Source: Liquorilactobacillus aquaticus DSM 21051
GTDB lineage: Bacteria > Bacillota > Bacilli > Lactobacillales > Lactobacillaceae
Assembly: GCF_001436755.1 (NCBI RefSeq)
Contig: NZ_AYZD01000011.1
Span: 186,001 to 250,000 of the forward strand
Direction of reading: 5' to 3'
DNA: 64,000 bases
The notes beneath the pieces are model-generated. The model was given only the letters and a program-made list of their open reading frames with translations, had not been told where the DNA came from and made no database searches. Positions 9,256-18,145 of this stretch are shown in pieces. The translations under genes and the position numbers were made by a program. The stretch's first letter is position 1; the number at the start of each line of letters is the position of its first letter.

Positions 9256-9882
9256 CTAGTCAATAACAACTTTGGTTCCATATGGAATATTCTCATACAT
9301 CCACTTAGAATCAGCCACCGTTAGATGGACACAACCATGCGACGATGGTCTCTTGCCTAGATCAGCAGCAACCGATTTAATGTAGTTACCGTTAGCATCT
9401 GTGGGGGTTGAATGAAATAGAAACTCACCATGGTTCTTCCACGAGACCCAATAATGAGCTCCCTCTTCCTCTGTCTGACTATAAAAGTAATCACCGCGTT
9501 CACCTTGAATGTGATAAACGCCCGTTGGAGTCGCAGTCTTACCCGGTTTTCCAGTAGAAGCATACATTGTGTAAAGTACTTTATTTTTATCCATTAGATA
9601 AACACGTTGCTTCTTGATTGAAACGTGTACCCATAAATTAGGGTGCTTGGATACGCTTGGGTATGCTTTTTTCATCGATGGTGCGCGCCAGTCGATGGTC
9701 TTTTGTTTTTCTGCCTTCTTCTTAGCAGCTACTGTCTTACTCTTCTTAACACTCGTTGCTTTCGTAACTTCATTGTGGTGCTGTTTACTAACAAACTGCA
9801 TATTCTTACCCACAAAAACAACAAGTAAGCCTGCAATGATAATTCCCAAAACCAGCCGCAAAAATTTACTATTTAATCGCAT
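9256..9882 (-). CDS. L,D-transpeptidase (YkuD domain)
   Basis: Cell-envelope enzyme expected to form 3-3 peptidoglycan cross-links or attach proteins to peptidoglycan. It has 208 residues. An N-terminal signal anchor (about residues 9-25, LVLGIIIAGLLVVFVG) is followed by a Lys/Ala-rich linker and a YkuD domain. The active-site signature SHGCVHLT lies near the C-terminus, with the catalytic cysteine and preceding histidine. Start ATG has GGGGAGCG upstream. It appears monocistronic. Confidence 0.9.
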   Translation of the reverse strand: MRLNSKFLRLVLGIIIAGLLVVFVGKNMQFVSKQHHNEVTKATSVKKSKTVAAKKKAEKQKTIDWRAPSMKKAYPSVSKHPNLWVHVSIKKQRVYLMDKNKVLYTMYASTGKPGKTATPTGVYHIQGERGDYFYSQTEEEGAHYWVSWKNHGEFLFHSTPTDANGNYIKSVAADLGKRPSSHGCVHLTVADSKWMYENIPYGTKVVID

Positions 9883-10110
9883 CTTTCATTCGCTCCCCAA
9901 TTCCACGGTAGGTTGCTGCCGAGTTTCACAGCTTAGTGGTAAAACTAATTGCTGCCTTATATCCCAACCTTTTTAACTTAAAGAACACATCCCCAAACCG
10001 TTTTTCTCATCCTACTTCGCCGCATTCCTGCCTACGTCTCAATCATAACTTCACTGAAAATGAAGTCAAGATAGTTGCAGCGAACTTAGTAATATTTAAA
10101 ATATCTATTT

Positions 10111-11754
10111 TCACTGCGGCCTTCTTTTACCAACTAAATAGACCACAACAAATCCACACACAATGATACCTACCACGATCAAATTACGTTCAACCAATTT
10201 TGTACTGCCAACAATCACGCTTAGAATCATCGTGGTGATAGTTAGTAGCAGCATTGTAAAACACTGTGATTTACTGAAAGCTACCCCATACTTTTCTTCG
10301 CGCTTGGTTATTACGGGTAACACTGCACCTAGCCCGATCAAAACAATAATTGCGCCAATATTAATAACCAGCTCGTGCCACCATATAGGGCTAAACTCTG
10401 CAACATCTTGCGGAGCAATTCCAAAAACAGTCGCAATTGCAGTAATAATTAGAGCCCATAGGCCAATCCACCATGCTAACCTATTGTTTTTAATAAAAAC
10501 ATACTCAGACGGATACTGTTTAGGATTCTTGCGTACCCGCATGAATGCATAGAAAATCCAGCATGTCACACCAGGTGAAATAATTCCATTCAGATTAAGC
10601 AGCCAGTTGAAAACATCATTCATCTCTGGTAAAAAAATGCCTAGAAAAAGAATAAACCCTGATAATAAACACGTCAACAAATACCCGTTGATCGGTAGAC
10701 CAGCACGATTTGTTTTACGTAGAAACTGTGGCATATACCTTCTACCTGTATCAGAAATAAGCATCCTGGTCATGGCATCTAATAAAACAGACAATAAAGC
10801 TGCAAGATAGACAACTTCAGTCCATGCAAAAAGATACATAAACAAATTTCCGACATGATATTGCTGCCCAAGTGCCTGAAAGGCATAATAAGATCCGTTC
10901 ATTTTTAGATCATTCGGCAAATGATGTGCATCAAAAAATATTCCTAAAGCAAAAGATCCAAAAATGGTCAAAAAAGCCGTCATTATAACTAGCATCAACA
11001 TTGATTTAGGAAACTCCCGACGCGGATTCTTCATCTTAGTTACAAATGGCGCAATAAGTTCACATCCATTAACAGCATAAATCAGTAATCCAACTGTTGT
11101 TAAATACTTCAAATCAAATTTTGGAACAATAGCGCTGAGATTCATTGGCTGCGTCGCAATATGCCCACCCAGCCCCAAGGATGAGAGTGCCATAATAACA
11201 AACAGGACCGTCATTCCAAACATAGCGATCCCGCCAATTGAACTCAGTAATTCCAATGAACGTTTAAAGCGCGATTGAACCATAATAAAAACAACAAACA
11301 CTAGCAGAGTCCACAAGGCAAACTGCCCATTAGACATTGTATCTTGAAATTTTCCGCTTCCTTCAATTGCCCAACCCAAACCGATAACAACTGAATTAGC
11401 TGTGTCAACAACATACGGAATTGACGCAGCCCAGTAAGTCCATGCAGTAAAATAGCCAAGAAACTCACCATTTGTTCCTCTAATCCATGAACTTAACCCG
11501 CCGCCTTCTTGATTAAAGATTGATCCTAGCTGACCAACCATTAAAGAATATGGAATTACATACAAAAAAAGCATTAGAATCCACGAAGTAATAACACCCA
11601 TACCTTGGTTTTTAAAATTGTAAATTATATCATCAAAACCAATAACTGTGACAAATGCCATTAAAGCCAGCACAGGCCAGCTAATATAATGTCTATTTTT
11701 TTCTAAATTATCCAATTTTTCTCTTTCTTGCTTAAAATGCAGTCCTTTAATCAA
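10111..11754 (-). CDS. APC-superfamily amino-acid permease
   Basis: Polytopic transporter of up to 547 residues with about 12-14 hydrophobic segments. The N-terminal WPVLALMAFVTVIGFDD, the GGGLSSWIRG motif and the KNPRREFPKS cytoplasmic loop place it in the amino-acid/polyamine/organocation superfamily, closest in style to glutamate/GABA-type (YjeM-like) carriers; substrate not deducible. The longest frame begins at a TTG without a good ribosome site; a TTG at 11715, preceded by GAAAGAG, is an alternative. It starts 8 nt after the DUF2075 stop, so the two are probably co-transcribed. Confidence 0.82.
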   Translation of the reverse strand: MIKGLHFKQEREKLDNLEKNRHYISWPVLALMAFVTVIGFDDIIYNFKNQGMGVITSWILMLFLYVIPYSLMVGQLGSIFNQEGGGLSSWIRGTNGEFLGYFTAWTYWAASIPYVVDTANSVVIGLGWAIEGSGKFQDTMSNGQFALWTLLVFVVFIMVQSRFKRSLELLSSIGGIAMFGMTVLFVIMALSSLGLGGHIATQPMNLSAIVPKFDLKYLTTVGLLIYAVNGCELIAPFVTKMKNPRREFPKSMLMLVIMTAFLTIFGSFALGIFFDAHHLPNDLKMNGSYYAFQALGQQYHVGNLFMYLFAWTEVVYLAALLSVLLDAMTRMLISDTGRRYMPQFLRKTNRAGLPINGYLLTCLLSGFILFLGIFLPEMNDVFNWLLNLNGIISPGVTCWIFYAFMRVRKNPKQYPSEYVFIKNNRLAWWIGLWALIITAIATVFGIAPQDVAEFSPIWWHELVINIGAIIVLIGLGAVLPVITKREEKYGVAFSKSQCFTMLLLTITTMILSVIVGSTKLVERNLIVVGIIVCGFVVVYLVGKRRPQ

Positions 11755-11762
11755 CCAACATA

Positions 11763-12968
11763 CTATTTTTTAAAGTAACCTTTAAGCAATCGTGAGCGCA
11801 AAGCAGTATCTGTTGCATAAATGTACATTCCCAAACGAGCTCGCGTCAAAAGAACATCTATTGAATTTAGAATCAACCTTTCCTTTACTTCGTCTGCATC
11901 CCTACGTTTAGCCAAACCATTAAAAGCCGCTTGATCTTGGTAAATCTCTGGGTGTATGCTAACGCAGTCATGCGTGGAATCATACCTAACACTTGGTCCA
12001 AGAATGATCCCTGCATAATTAAGATCAAATCCCTGTATCGTATAGACAGAACCTACCTCGTTAATTGAATCGTCCCTTTCAGCCCAAGGCAGCATAGCTT
12101 GTGGCTGATTTCGATCCCATCGCAATCTGAAACTACCTGCAGTTACAAAATAATCTTTTCCATCTAGGCGATATGGAAAATCATATGTTGCAAGCATCCG
12201 GCTTAAACCAACCGTATCATCTTTTTGCTTTATTAACTCGTACATTTCTTGCGCATCATTCATGATCCTAAGGTCAAACTTCTGCGGGGCAGGCGGAGCA
12301 GAAATCCTTTTTTCAACAAGTGACTTAATCCAGTCTTTAACATCTTCATTGGCTTTGACGCGGAATTGCTCAGTCAAATGGTAATATCGCACATTTTTTG
12401 AAGAAACTAGTGTGTCGAGTTTAGCCCTATCCCAATAACTCTTCCCCTTCAAAACTTGCTTTTCATCAAAAACTAGCACGACGATCTTGCTGAGCTTCAA
12501 AATTTCTTGGAGTTGGTTGTTTTGTTTGAAATGATTATATGGATCACGTTTTGTCAAGAGGAGGTGTGCTTCATCAACCAATACTATGTCAGACTCCTGT
12601 TGGTTTTTATATGAACGATTAATAAAGGTTGTTGGGCGCTCAAAATTCTTTTTTAGCAGGCTGGGGCATCCAGCAGCAATGTTCTTGTAAAGTTTTAACA
12701 TTTCTGGATGATTAACCAGAAGATAATTTTTCGTTTTATAAAATATTGAACCCTTATCCTTGGACATTTTCTGAATCGTGTTGAAAATAGAAGTCAAAAC
12801 CACACTCTTCCCCGTCCCAGCATCTCCTGAAACAACAAAAACCCCTCGCTCTTGTCCAGCGAGAAGGTCTTTGCAAAACTTGAAGATTTGATTTTCTAGA
12901 TCTTGCTGTTCAGTTGTTAATTTCACCGCTGCCAACTTATTAAGTGCTCTGTTAGCTGACCTATTCAT
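11763..12968 (-). CDS. DUF2075 domain ATPase/helicase-like protein
   Basis: P-loop protein of 401 residues resembling the DUF2075 (schlafen group 3-like, DNA/RNA helicase-type) family. The Walker A motif GDAGTGKS lies near residues 47-54, Walker B is IVLVDEAHLL, and later motifs include LTEQFRVK and YTIQGFDLNYAG, as in superfamily 1-type helicases. The family's biological role is poorly known. AGGTG precedes the ATG. It is followed almost without gap by the amino-acid permease, an unexplained pairing. Confidence 0.8.
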   Translation of the reverse strand: MNRSANRALNKLAAVKLTTEQQDLENQIFKFCKDLLAGQERGVFVVSGDAGTGKSVVLTSIFNTIQKMSKDKGSIFYKTKNYLLVNHPEMLKLYKNIAAGCPSLLKKNFERPTTFINRSYKNQQESDIVLVDEAHLLLTKRDPYNHFKQNNQLQEILKLSKIVVLVFDEKQVLKGKSYWDRAKLDTLVSSKNVRYYHLTEQFRVKANEDVKDWIKSLVEKRISAPPAPQKFDLRIMNDAQEMYELIKQKDDTVGLSRMLATYDFPYRLDGKDYFVTAGSFRLRWDRNQPQAMLPWAERDDSINEVGSVYTIQGFDLNYAGIILGPSVRYDSTHDCVSIHPEIYQDQAAFNGLAKRRDADEVKERLILNSIDVLLTRARLGMYIYATDTALRSRLLKGYFKK

Positions 12969-13034
12969 ATCATTCTCACCTGTATCTTTCTAAGAATAAC
13001 CCTTATCACAAATAACCTTAACTCTTTTTGAAGC

Positions 13035-13056
13035 AATTCTTCAGAAATTCTTCAGA
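13035..13056 (+). repeat. Tandem 11-bp direct repeat, operator-like
   Basis: AATTCTTCAGA occurs twice back to back, one helical turn apart. It ends 14 nt before a possible -10 (TATGCT). Eleven-base direct repeats overlapping the -35 region are typical sites for OmpR/PhoB-type response regulators. The regulator is unknown, and the repeats could instead serve the leftward DUF2075 gene. Confidence 0.45.
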
Positions 13057-13082
13057 ATTTAGCATTAAACTATGCTTGTAAC

Positions 13083-13206
13083 ATGATATTTAACCAACTT
13101 CATTTACTCCCCCTAATAAAGTAAATGAATATATCCCTATCGTTACATTAATTACTAACGATATTCCTTTCTTCGCCTAGCATAAGTTGCCTAGGCGGAG
13201 TTTTTT
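13083..13206 (+). ncRNA. Candidate small RNA between the DUF2075 gene and wzy
   Basis: Inferred from a -10-like box at 13071-13076 behind tandem repeats and a good terminator ending at 13206. The interval has no convincing ORF; the longest is 13 codons without a ribosome site. It would carry an 8-bp-stem hairpin plus the terminator. The start coordinate is a guess from the -10. Confidence 0.25.
13172..13206 (+). terminator. Rightward intrinsic terminator without an upstream gene
   Basis: TTCGCCTAG (13172-13180) pairs with CTAGGCGGA (13191-13199) across a 10-nt loop and is followed by T6 (13201-13206). The reverse strand has no T tract after the hairpin, so it would not terminate the leftward polysaccharide operon. 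Confidence 0.65.
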
Positions 13207-13289
13207 ATTACCCATAACCGATTTAATAACCAAGCTTACAGCTCAAGTCTCCATTTCGATTCTTATTACAAACAACTCCCAGAATATTT

Positions 13290-14486
13290 TCATGACCTCA
13301 AATCATTTTTATGCACCGCATATTCATCAGAAATTTTTGCAAATAAACCAACAAAAAGGATATTAAAGGATATCTCCCACATGTGTTGATCGATGACAGA
13401 ACTTAAAATTACAAGTAATAATGCAATTTCTAGGACAATATATTTTTTTGAAATAAATTTATGCGATAAAAAAATTATTAAAGTCATTGTAAGTATAAAT
13501 GCCCATACTCCGTGCATCATCAATACCCGAATAAAAGAAGAGTCTACGAAAAAATAGTTATATGGGCCCTTATGCAGGCCTCCATTTCCGACTTGCGGAA
13601 TAAATTGACCTAACAATGGGACATTATAGCGCTTGAAAACCAAATGACCATAAACCAATCTTTGGGACAAAATCTTATTAATAATACTAAAAACAGGGTT
13701 AGATGGAACAAAGAAATACGCTAGCAATATATTAAATGCAACAAAGGCAGCTATTAGAAAACTCATTAACCTCGTACTGATATAACTAACAAATTTAATA
13801 ATTGGTCTATAAAAAATTGCAATTATAATAACTAAAAGCATTAAAATGGTGTCTAACCTTGTATCTGTCAAAACATACATTGCAACTGTCAATGCAAACA
13901 AAGAAATATATTCGGGTATGTTCAACTTGAATTTTTTAAAGACTGCATAAAACAACATCAAATAAAAGACTCTCGCCGCAAAATCAGTCGGGTAAACGGC
14001 TCCGAGAGCATAACGAACAATTGGGGTTCCACTACGACCAAAAGTGATATTATAAACTAATCCTAGCTGTGATGCTACAATTGTAAGGATCAAGGCAGAA
14101 CTGATAAGAACCAAATAGGTCTTGAGTATCCTTGAGAATTTGATGTTCTTTGCTCCCAATACTAACAAACAATAATAGTAAATATCATAATCGTAAGATA
14201 TTCGACACGTGAATTCTATTAAAATTCCCAATAAGAAAAAGATAATAAAATCCTTCAACTTCCAGTCATCGAACAATAATATCTTCAGCACTATAAAAAC
14301 TGATGATATCTTCATAAAATCGTATAGTAAAGGAGAACTTAGATACTGGGTAAACATTGTTCCACGAAGATAATTAACTAGCGAATAAATTATGAAGCCT
14401 ACGAAATACAACTTTTCTGGTAGATTTTTAAATCTTTTATTTAAATAGTTTTGTGCATACTCTCTTTTAGCACCTATATCCATCAT
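13290..14486 (-). CDS. Polysaccharide polymerase, Wzy-like
   Basis: Integral membrane protein of 398 residues with about ten or more hydrophobic segments. It is the last gene of the polysaccharide cluster, next to the flippase. The segment YALGAVYPTDFAARVFYLM and the larger hydrophilic loop near residues 265-320 resemble O-antigen/EPS polymerases of lactic acid bacteria. It would join lipid-linked repeat units on the outer membrane face. Wzy proteins diverge strongly, so the call rests partly on position. GAGGTAAAG precedes the start. Strongly AT-rich, as is common for transferred polysaccharide genes. Confidence 0.75.
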   Translation of the reverse strand: MMDIGAKREYAQNYLNKRFKNLPEKLYFVGFIIYSLVNYLRGTMFTQYLSSPLLYDFMKISSVFIVLKILLFDDWKLKDFIIFFLLGILIEFTCRISYDYDIYYYCLLVLGAKNIKFSRILKTYLVLISSALILTIVASQLGLVYNITFGRSGTPIVRYALGAVYPTDFAARVFYLMLFYAVFKKFKLNIPEYISLFALTVAMYVLTDTRLDTILMLLVIIIAIFYRPIIKFVSYISTRLMSFLIAAFVAFNILLAYFFVPSNPVFSIINKILSQRLVYGHLVFKRYNVPLLGQFIPQVGNGGLHKGPYNYFFVDSSFIRVLMMHGVWAFILTMTLIIFLSHKFISKKYIVLEIALLLVILSSVIDQHMWEISFNILFVGLFAKISDEYAVHKNDLRS

Positions 14487-14497
14487 AACTCTTTACC

Positions 14498-15931
14498 TCA
14501 CCTATGCTGTGATCTAAAATTGCTGACAATTTTTTTAATTTTATCCAAGATTGTTGGTCGTAAAAGCAGCAACATGCCTCCATATATGAAAACACCTAAT
14601 AGTATCTGCCAGATTAATGAAATAACGTAAAAATGAACAGAATTGTTTAATTTAAAAACTACTGCAAACATAACTAATCCTGCTAAAAGATATTTAGGAA
14701 CATTCACAAAAAGCTGTTTTAAACTAATTAAATTTTTTATTTTCCATATCTGATATGAAGTCACTGAAAGTTCTGAAAGAATTGTAGCTGCCATTGCACC
14801 GTATAATCCTCCAAAATATATGAACGGAACATTACATATAATATTAACAACTGCGCCCAATATAACAGAGCTTGAATAGGACTTAATTCGGTTGGTCGGC
14901 AACAAAAATTGCTGTCCTATTACATTACTCCAAGCTATAAAAATAATAATGACGGATTCAAGTAACATTGCCCGTCCTACAGGTATAAACTCAGTTCCAT
15001 AAAAAAACGGGCCTAATTTAATTGAGATACCTGCTAAGCCACATGCCATTGGAATTGCAATAAAAGACACAAAGTCAAAAGACTCGACAAGATAATGATT
15101 TACTCGTTTATTGTCACCTCGCGAAAAAGCATTAGTTACATGTGGCAGCATCACTGTCCCAGTAGCAGTTGCCAAGGACAAAATGAGTTTAACTATCGTA
15201 TCCGCTCTATCATAGAAACCAGAAGAAGAAACTGGGCCTAAAAGGCCTAACATACTTTTATTCAGAATAAGGTACACCTGAACTGCAACTTGTGGCACGA
15301 AAAAAGTAATCGATGGTCTAAAATGCCTCCAAATATTTAGCTCTGAAAATTTAACCTTTGTTAAGGTTTTACGCAAATATGGCCACAAAGTTGCATTTCC
15401 CAAAAGTACAGAACCTGCAAGAATCAAAATGTACGCCCATAAGTCGTTTCTTTCTTTGACAAAAATAAAAATCAGAATGATCGACAAAATTTTAACAAAT
15501 GTATTGCGCAAAACTGTTTTTCTAAAATCTTCTATCCCCATGTAAAGCCAAGAAATATCTACTCCCGCAGCAATTATGTATAGCGATTGAATAAGCATAT
15601 AAAATTGATATCTGTGTAACAGCATCAAAACTCCGAGAAACAGCAGATATGTAATACTAATGGTAATAGTCTTTAAAAGCTGTATCTCCCAGAAAGTTTT
15701 GCTCATTTCGTGCCTATCATCACGTATAGCAGCAATTTCTCGATTACCATATAAAGCAATACCGATACTCCCAAACAAAACGAAGTATTGAATATTAGCA
15801 TTTGTCGTCGCATTGATACCTATATTGGTAGCTCCCAACACACGAGTGACATATGGTGCCGTCACCAAAGGAAGAATCATTGCTAATAGCTGGTACCCGG
15901 CATTGTAGAAGTAGTTCTTGAAAATCTTCAT
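14498..15931 (-). CDS. Polysaccharide flippase, Wzx-like
   Basis: Membrane protein of 477 residues with about 12-14 segments and the MATE/MVF-type N-terminus NAGYQLLAMILPLVTAPYVTRVLG, typical of the oligosaccharide flippase family. It would carry the undecaprenyl-linked repeat unit across the membrane. GAGG lies 7 nt before the ATG, inside the end of glf. The next gene is the polymerase, the usual Wzx/Wzy pair. Confidence 0.9.
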   Translation of the reverse strand: MKIFKNYFYNAGYQLLAMILPLVTAPYVTRVLGATNIGINATTNANIQYFVLFGSIGIALYGNREIAAIRDDRHEMSKTFWEIQLLKTITISITYLLFLGVLMLLHRYQFYMLIQSLYIIAAGVDISWLYMGIEDFRKTVLRNTFVKILSIILIFIFVKERNDLWAYILILAGSVLLGNATLWPYLRKTLTKVKFSELNIWRHFRPSITFFVPQVAVQVYLILNKSMLGLLGPVSSSGFYDRADTIVKLILSLATATGTVMLPHVTNAFSRGDNKRVNHYLVESFDFVSFIAIPMACGLAGISIKLGPFFYGTEFIPVGRAMLLESVIIIFIAWSNVIGQQFLLPTNRIKSYSSSVILGAVVNIICNVPFIYFGGLYGAMAATILSELSVTSYQIWKIKNLISLKQLFVNVPKYLLAGLVMFAVVFKLNNSVHFYVISLIWQILLGVFIYGGMLLLLRPTILDKIKKIVSNFRSQHR

Positions 15932-15934
15932 TTT

Positions 15935-17050
15935 TTATTCCTCAAATTCGTTCTTAACAGTCGTCAAAGCTGCACTGATTACTTGATCCATGTTGTAATA
16001 ACGATATTGGCCTAAGCGACCACCGAAAATAACCTTTTTTGCCTCTTTGTCCGCTAATGTTCTGTATTCCTTATAGAGTGCGTTGTTTTGTGAATTATTA
16101 ACGGGATAATATGGTTCATCGCCTCGGTGCCATTTTTTAGGATATTCGCGAGTGATAACCGTCTTGCCCTTATCACCCTTACCAAACTCAAAATGTTTAT
16201 GTTCGATGATACGAGTAAAAGGTGTCTCTGCGTCAGTATAGTTAACAACCGCATTACCTTGATAATTGTCTTTATCCAATTTCTCAGTCTCAAATTGCAA
16301 ACTACGATACTCCAATTCTCCTAATCTGTAATTAAAATACTCGTCTATCATGCCCGTGAAGACAATACGATCATAGTCATCCTTATACTCTTCTTTTCGA
16401 TCGAAGAAATCTATACCTGTTTCAACGGAGATAAGATCATCCTTTAGCATTTTTTCAACGATCTGGGTATAGCCCCCTATTGGTATACCTTGATATGCAT
16501 CGTTGAAGTAATTATTATCATATGTCAATCTGACTGGAAGCCGTCTAATAATAAAAGCTGGTAATTCTTTAGTAGAATGTCCCCATTGTTTTTCAGTATA
16601 ACCCTTAATCAATTTTTCGTAAATATCAGTTCCGACTAGGGAAATAGCTTGCTCCTCAAGATTTTCAGGCTTTTTACCCTCTAAAACAGCACGCTGTTCA
16701 TTTATTTTAGCCTGTGCTTCTTCAGGCGTAATGACACCCCAAAGCTTATTAAAAGTGTTCATGTTGAAAGGAAGGTTGTAAATCTCACCTTTATAATTAG
16801 CCACAGGACTATTAGTATAACGATTGAACTCGGCAAAATGGTTCACATATTCCCAGACATGTTTGTTGGAAGTGTGGAAAATATGCGCTCCATATTGATG
16901 AACTTGAATACCATTAACATTCTTAGTATAGATGTTTCCAGCGATATGATCACGTTTTTCAATAACCTTGACCTTATGACCTCTTTTAGCAGCTTCATGC
17001 GCAAATGTTGCTCCAAAAAGTCCAGCCCCTACAACTAAATACTTTTTCAT
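15935..17050 (-). CDS. glf: UDP-galactopyranose mutase
   Basis: FAD enzyme that converts UDP-galactopyranose to UDP-galactofuranose, the donor for galactofuranose in cell-surface polysaccharide. ATG at 17050 is chosen (371 residues, normal for Glf) because GGAGG lies 6 nt upstream; the longer frame adds eight unsupported residues. Rossmann motif VVGAGLFGATFA at the N-terminus, QYGAHIFHTSN and GYTEKQWGH in the middle, and FGGRLGQYRYYNMDQ at the C-terminus are family hallmarks. The neighbouring transferase (17099-18109) is the likely user of its product. Confidence 0.95.
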   Translation of the reverse strand: MKKYLVVGAGLFGATFAHEAAKRGHKVKVIEKRDHIAGNIYTKNVNGIQVHQYGAHIFHTSNKHVWEYVNHFAEFNRYTNSPVANYKGEIYNLPFNMNTFNKLWGVITPEEAQAKINEQRAVLEGKKPENLEEQAISLVGTDIYEKLIKGYTEKQWGHSTKELPAFIIRRLPVRLTYDNNYFNDAYQGIPIGGYTQIVEKMLKDDLISVETGIDFFDRKEEYKDDYDRIVFTGMIDEYFNYRLGELEYRSLQFETEKLDKDNYQGNAVVNYTDAETPFTRIIEHKHFEFGKGDKGKTVITREYPKKWHRGDEPYYPVNNSQNNALYKEYRTLADKEAKKVIFGGRLGQYRYYNMDQVISAALTTVKNEFEE

Positions 17051-17098
17051 CTTCGTCCTCCACTCCGATATCAATCATCTAATTATAATACTTTAAAT

Positions 17099-18109
17099 TT
17101 AATTTTCCATTAACTCTTCTACAGCATGTCTAATATAATAACCCGAACGCATTCTTTTTCCAACTATAACCGCATTGGTTTTCATATTATGGAAGTCATT
17201 CTCTGAAATATTCTCCAACAAGTCATCTAGATGACTGAGATCATCTATTACAATCCCAACATTGTTTTTTATCACAAAATCTGCGATTGCAGCCTGCTTC
17301 CACACGATAACAGGAATACCTGAGCTCAGATATAATGATGTTTTATGCGGTGCATTGTACCTTAAATATTCCCCAAATTTCCCATCACATTTATCCAAAC
17401 TAGAACCATCCCAAACCAACCCGTAATTTTGCTGCAAATGTGCTGGGAGTTCATCAGGGGGGTATTGCCCCCCGTATCTCATGCCTTCGTGCATCTGCAA
17501 TTTATTATTTGGTCCAAAAACCACAAATTCATTTTGTACGTCAAGTTTTTCGAGAAAACCCGCCTTGGCCAGGTTTCCAGCAAAACAAACTGATCGATTA
17601 TAAGTATTCTGGATCCTAAAAGGTTGAGGGTTGTCATAGTCAAATATTTCCAATTCTACTATTTTTTTCGTAATTCCCTTTTCTTCAAGCCAATTTTTCA
17701 TCGCCTTATTATGCGCGATCAACCCATTAACTTCCGACATGTTGAAAATATTCAATTCTTTTCTAACCAACCGCTCATCACTGTGAAATAACCTCAATGA
17801 TTCAACATCATGAATCACTAATATTATTTTAGCCGATGTATACTTTTTTATAGTCTTAATTATTCTCTTGGTTAGAAATAATGAATAAATTGGGTATTGA
17901 AAAACCACTGTATCCATTGTTTTCCCCTTGAAAATATCAGGTAGAGTCCCTAATGTATAATGTACTTTATCGATTCTTTTTTGGGGTAGCCTAGTTTTGA
18001 TGACTTGATATCCACTTTGACTTAGAAACTTAATTATATCATGCTGTGCTTTAGGACCAGCATCATTGTCCGATCTCTCAATTGTTGAAATTACAAAATC
18101 TTCAGTCAT
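17099..18109 (-). CDS. Glycosyltransferase, probable galactofuranosyltransferase
   Basis: Cytosolic protein of 336 residues with a GT-B layout. The N-terminal half has IILVIHDVESLRLF. The C-terminal half has the GLVWDGSS and YLRYNAPHKTSLYLSSGIPVI stretches seen in sugar transferases related to the galactofuranosyltransferase WbbI. It sits directly upstream of glf, supporting a galactofuranose donor. Similar proteins without Galf activity exist, so specificity is inference. TTAGGAG precedes the ATG. Confidence 0.72.
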   Translation of the reverse strand: MTEDFVISTIERSDNDAGPKAQHDIIKFLSQSGYQVIKTRLPQKRIDKVHYTLGTLPDIFKGKTMDTVVFQYPIYSLFLTKRIIKTIKKYTSAKIILVIHDVESLRLFHSDERLVRKELNIFNMSEVNGLIAHNKAMKNWLEEKGITKKIVELEIFDYDNPQPFRIQNTYNRSVCFAGNLAKAGFLEKLDVQNEFVVFGPNNKLQMHEGMRYGGQYPPDELPAHLQQNYGLVWDGSSLDKCDGKFGEYLRYNAPHKTSLYLSSGIPVIVWKQAAIADFVIKNNVGIVIDDLSHLDDLLENISENDFHNMKTNAVIVGKRMRSGYYIRHAVEELMEN

Positions 18110-18145
18110 TTTATCTCCTAATCCAACACTTCAGATAAATAAGAA

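Larger units (their letters stand above)
12969..13289. other. Intergenic region with tandem repeats and rightward terminator
   Basis: No protein gene. From left to right on the + strand: two 11-bp direct repeats AATTCTTCAGA (13035-13045, 13046-13056), a possible -10 TATGCT (13071-13076), an 8-bp inverted repeat TATCGTTA/TAACGATA (13138-13145/13156-13163) and a T-tract terminator (13172-13206). Both flanking genes are leftward, so a rightward terminator here is unexplained unless a short + strand RNA is made. Confidence 0.6.

Noticed and set aside
8413-13206. Shared CTAGGCGG core in the hairpins at 8413 and 13172 as a dispersed repeat
   Set aside because: Only about 8 bases are shared and both lie in GC-rich hairpin stems; too short to claim a repeat family.
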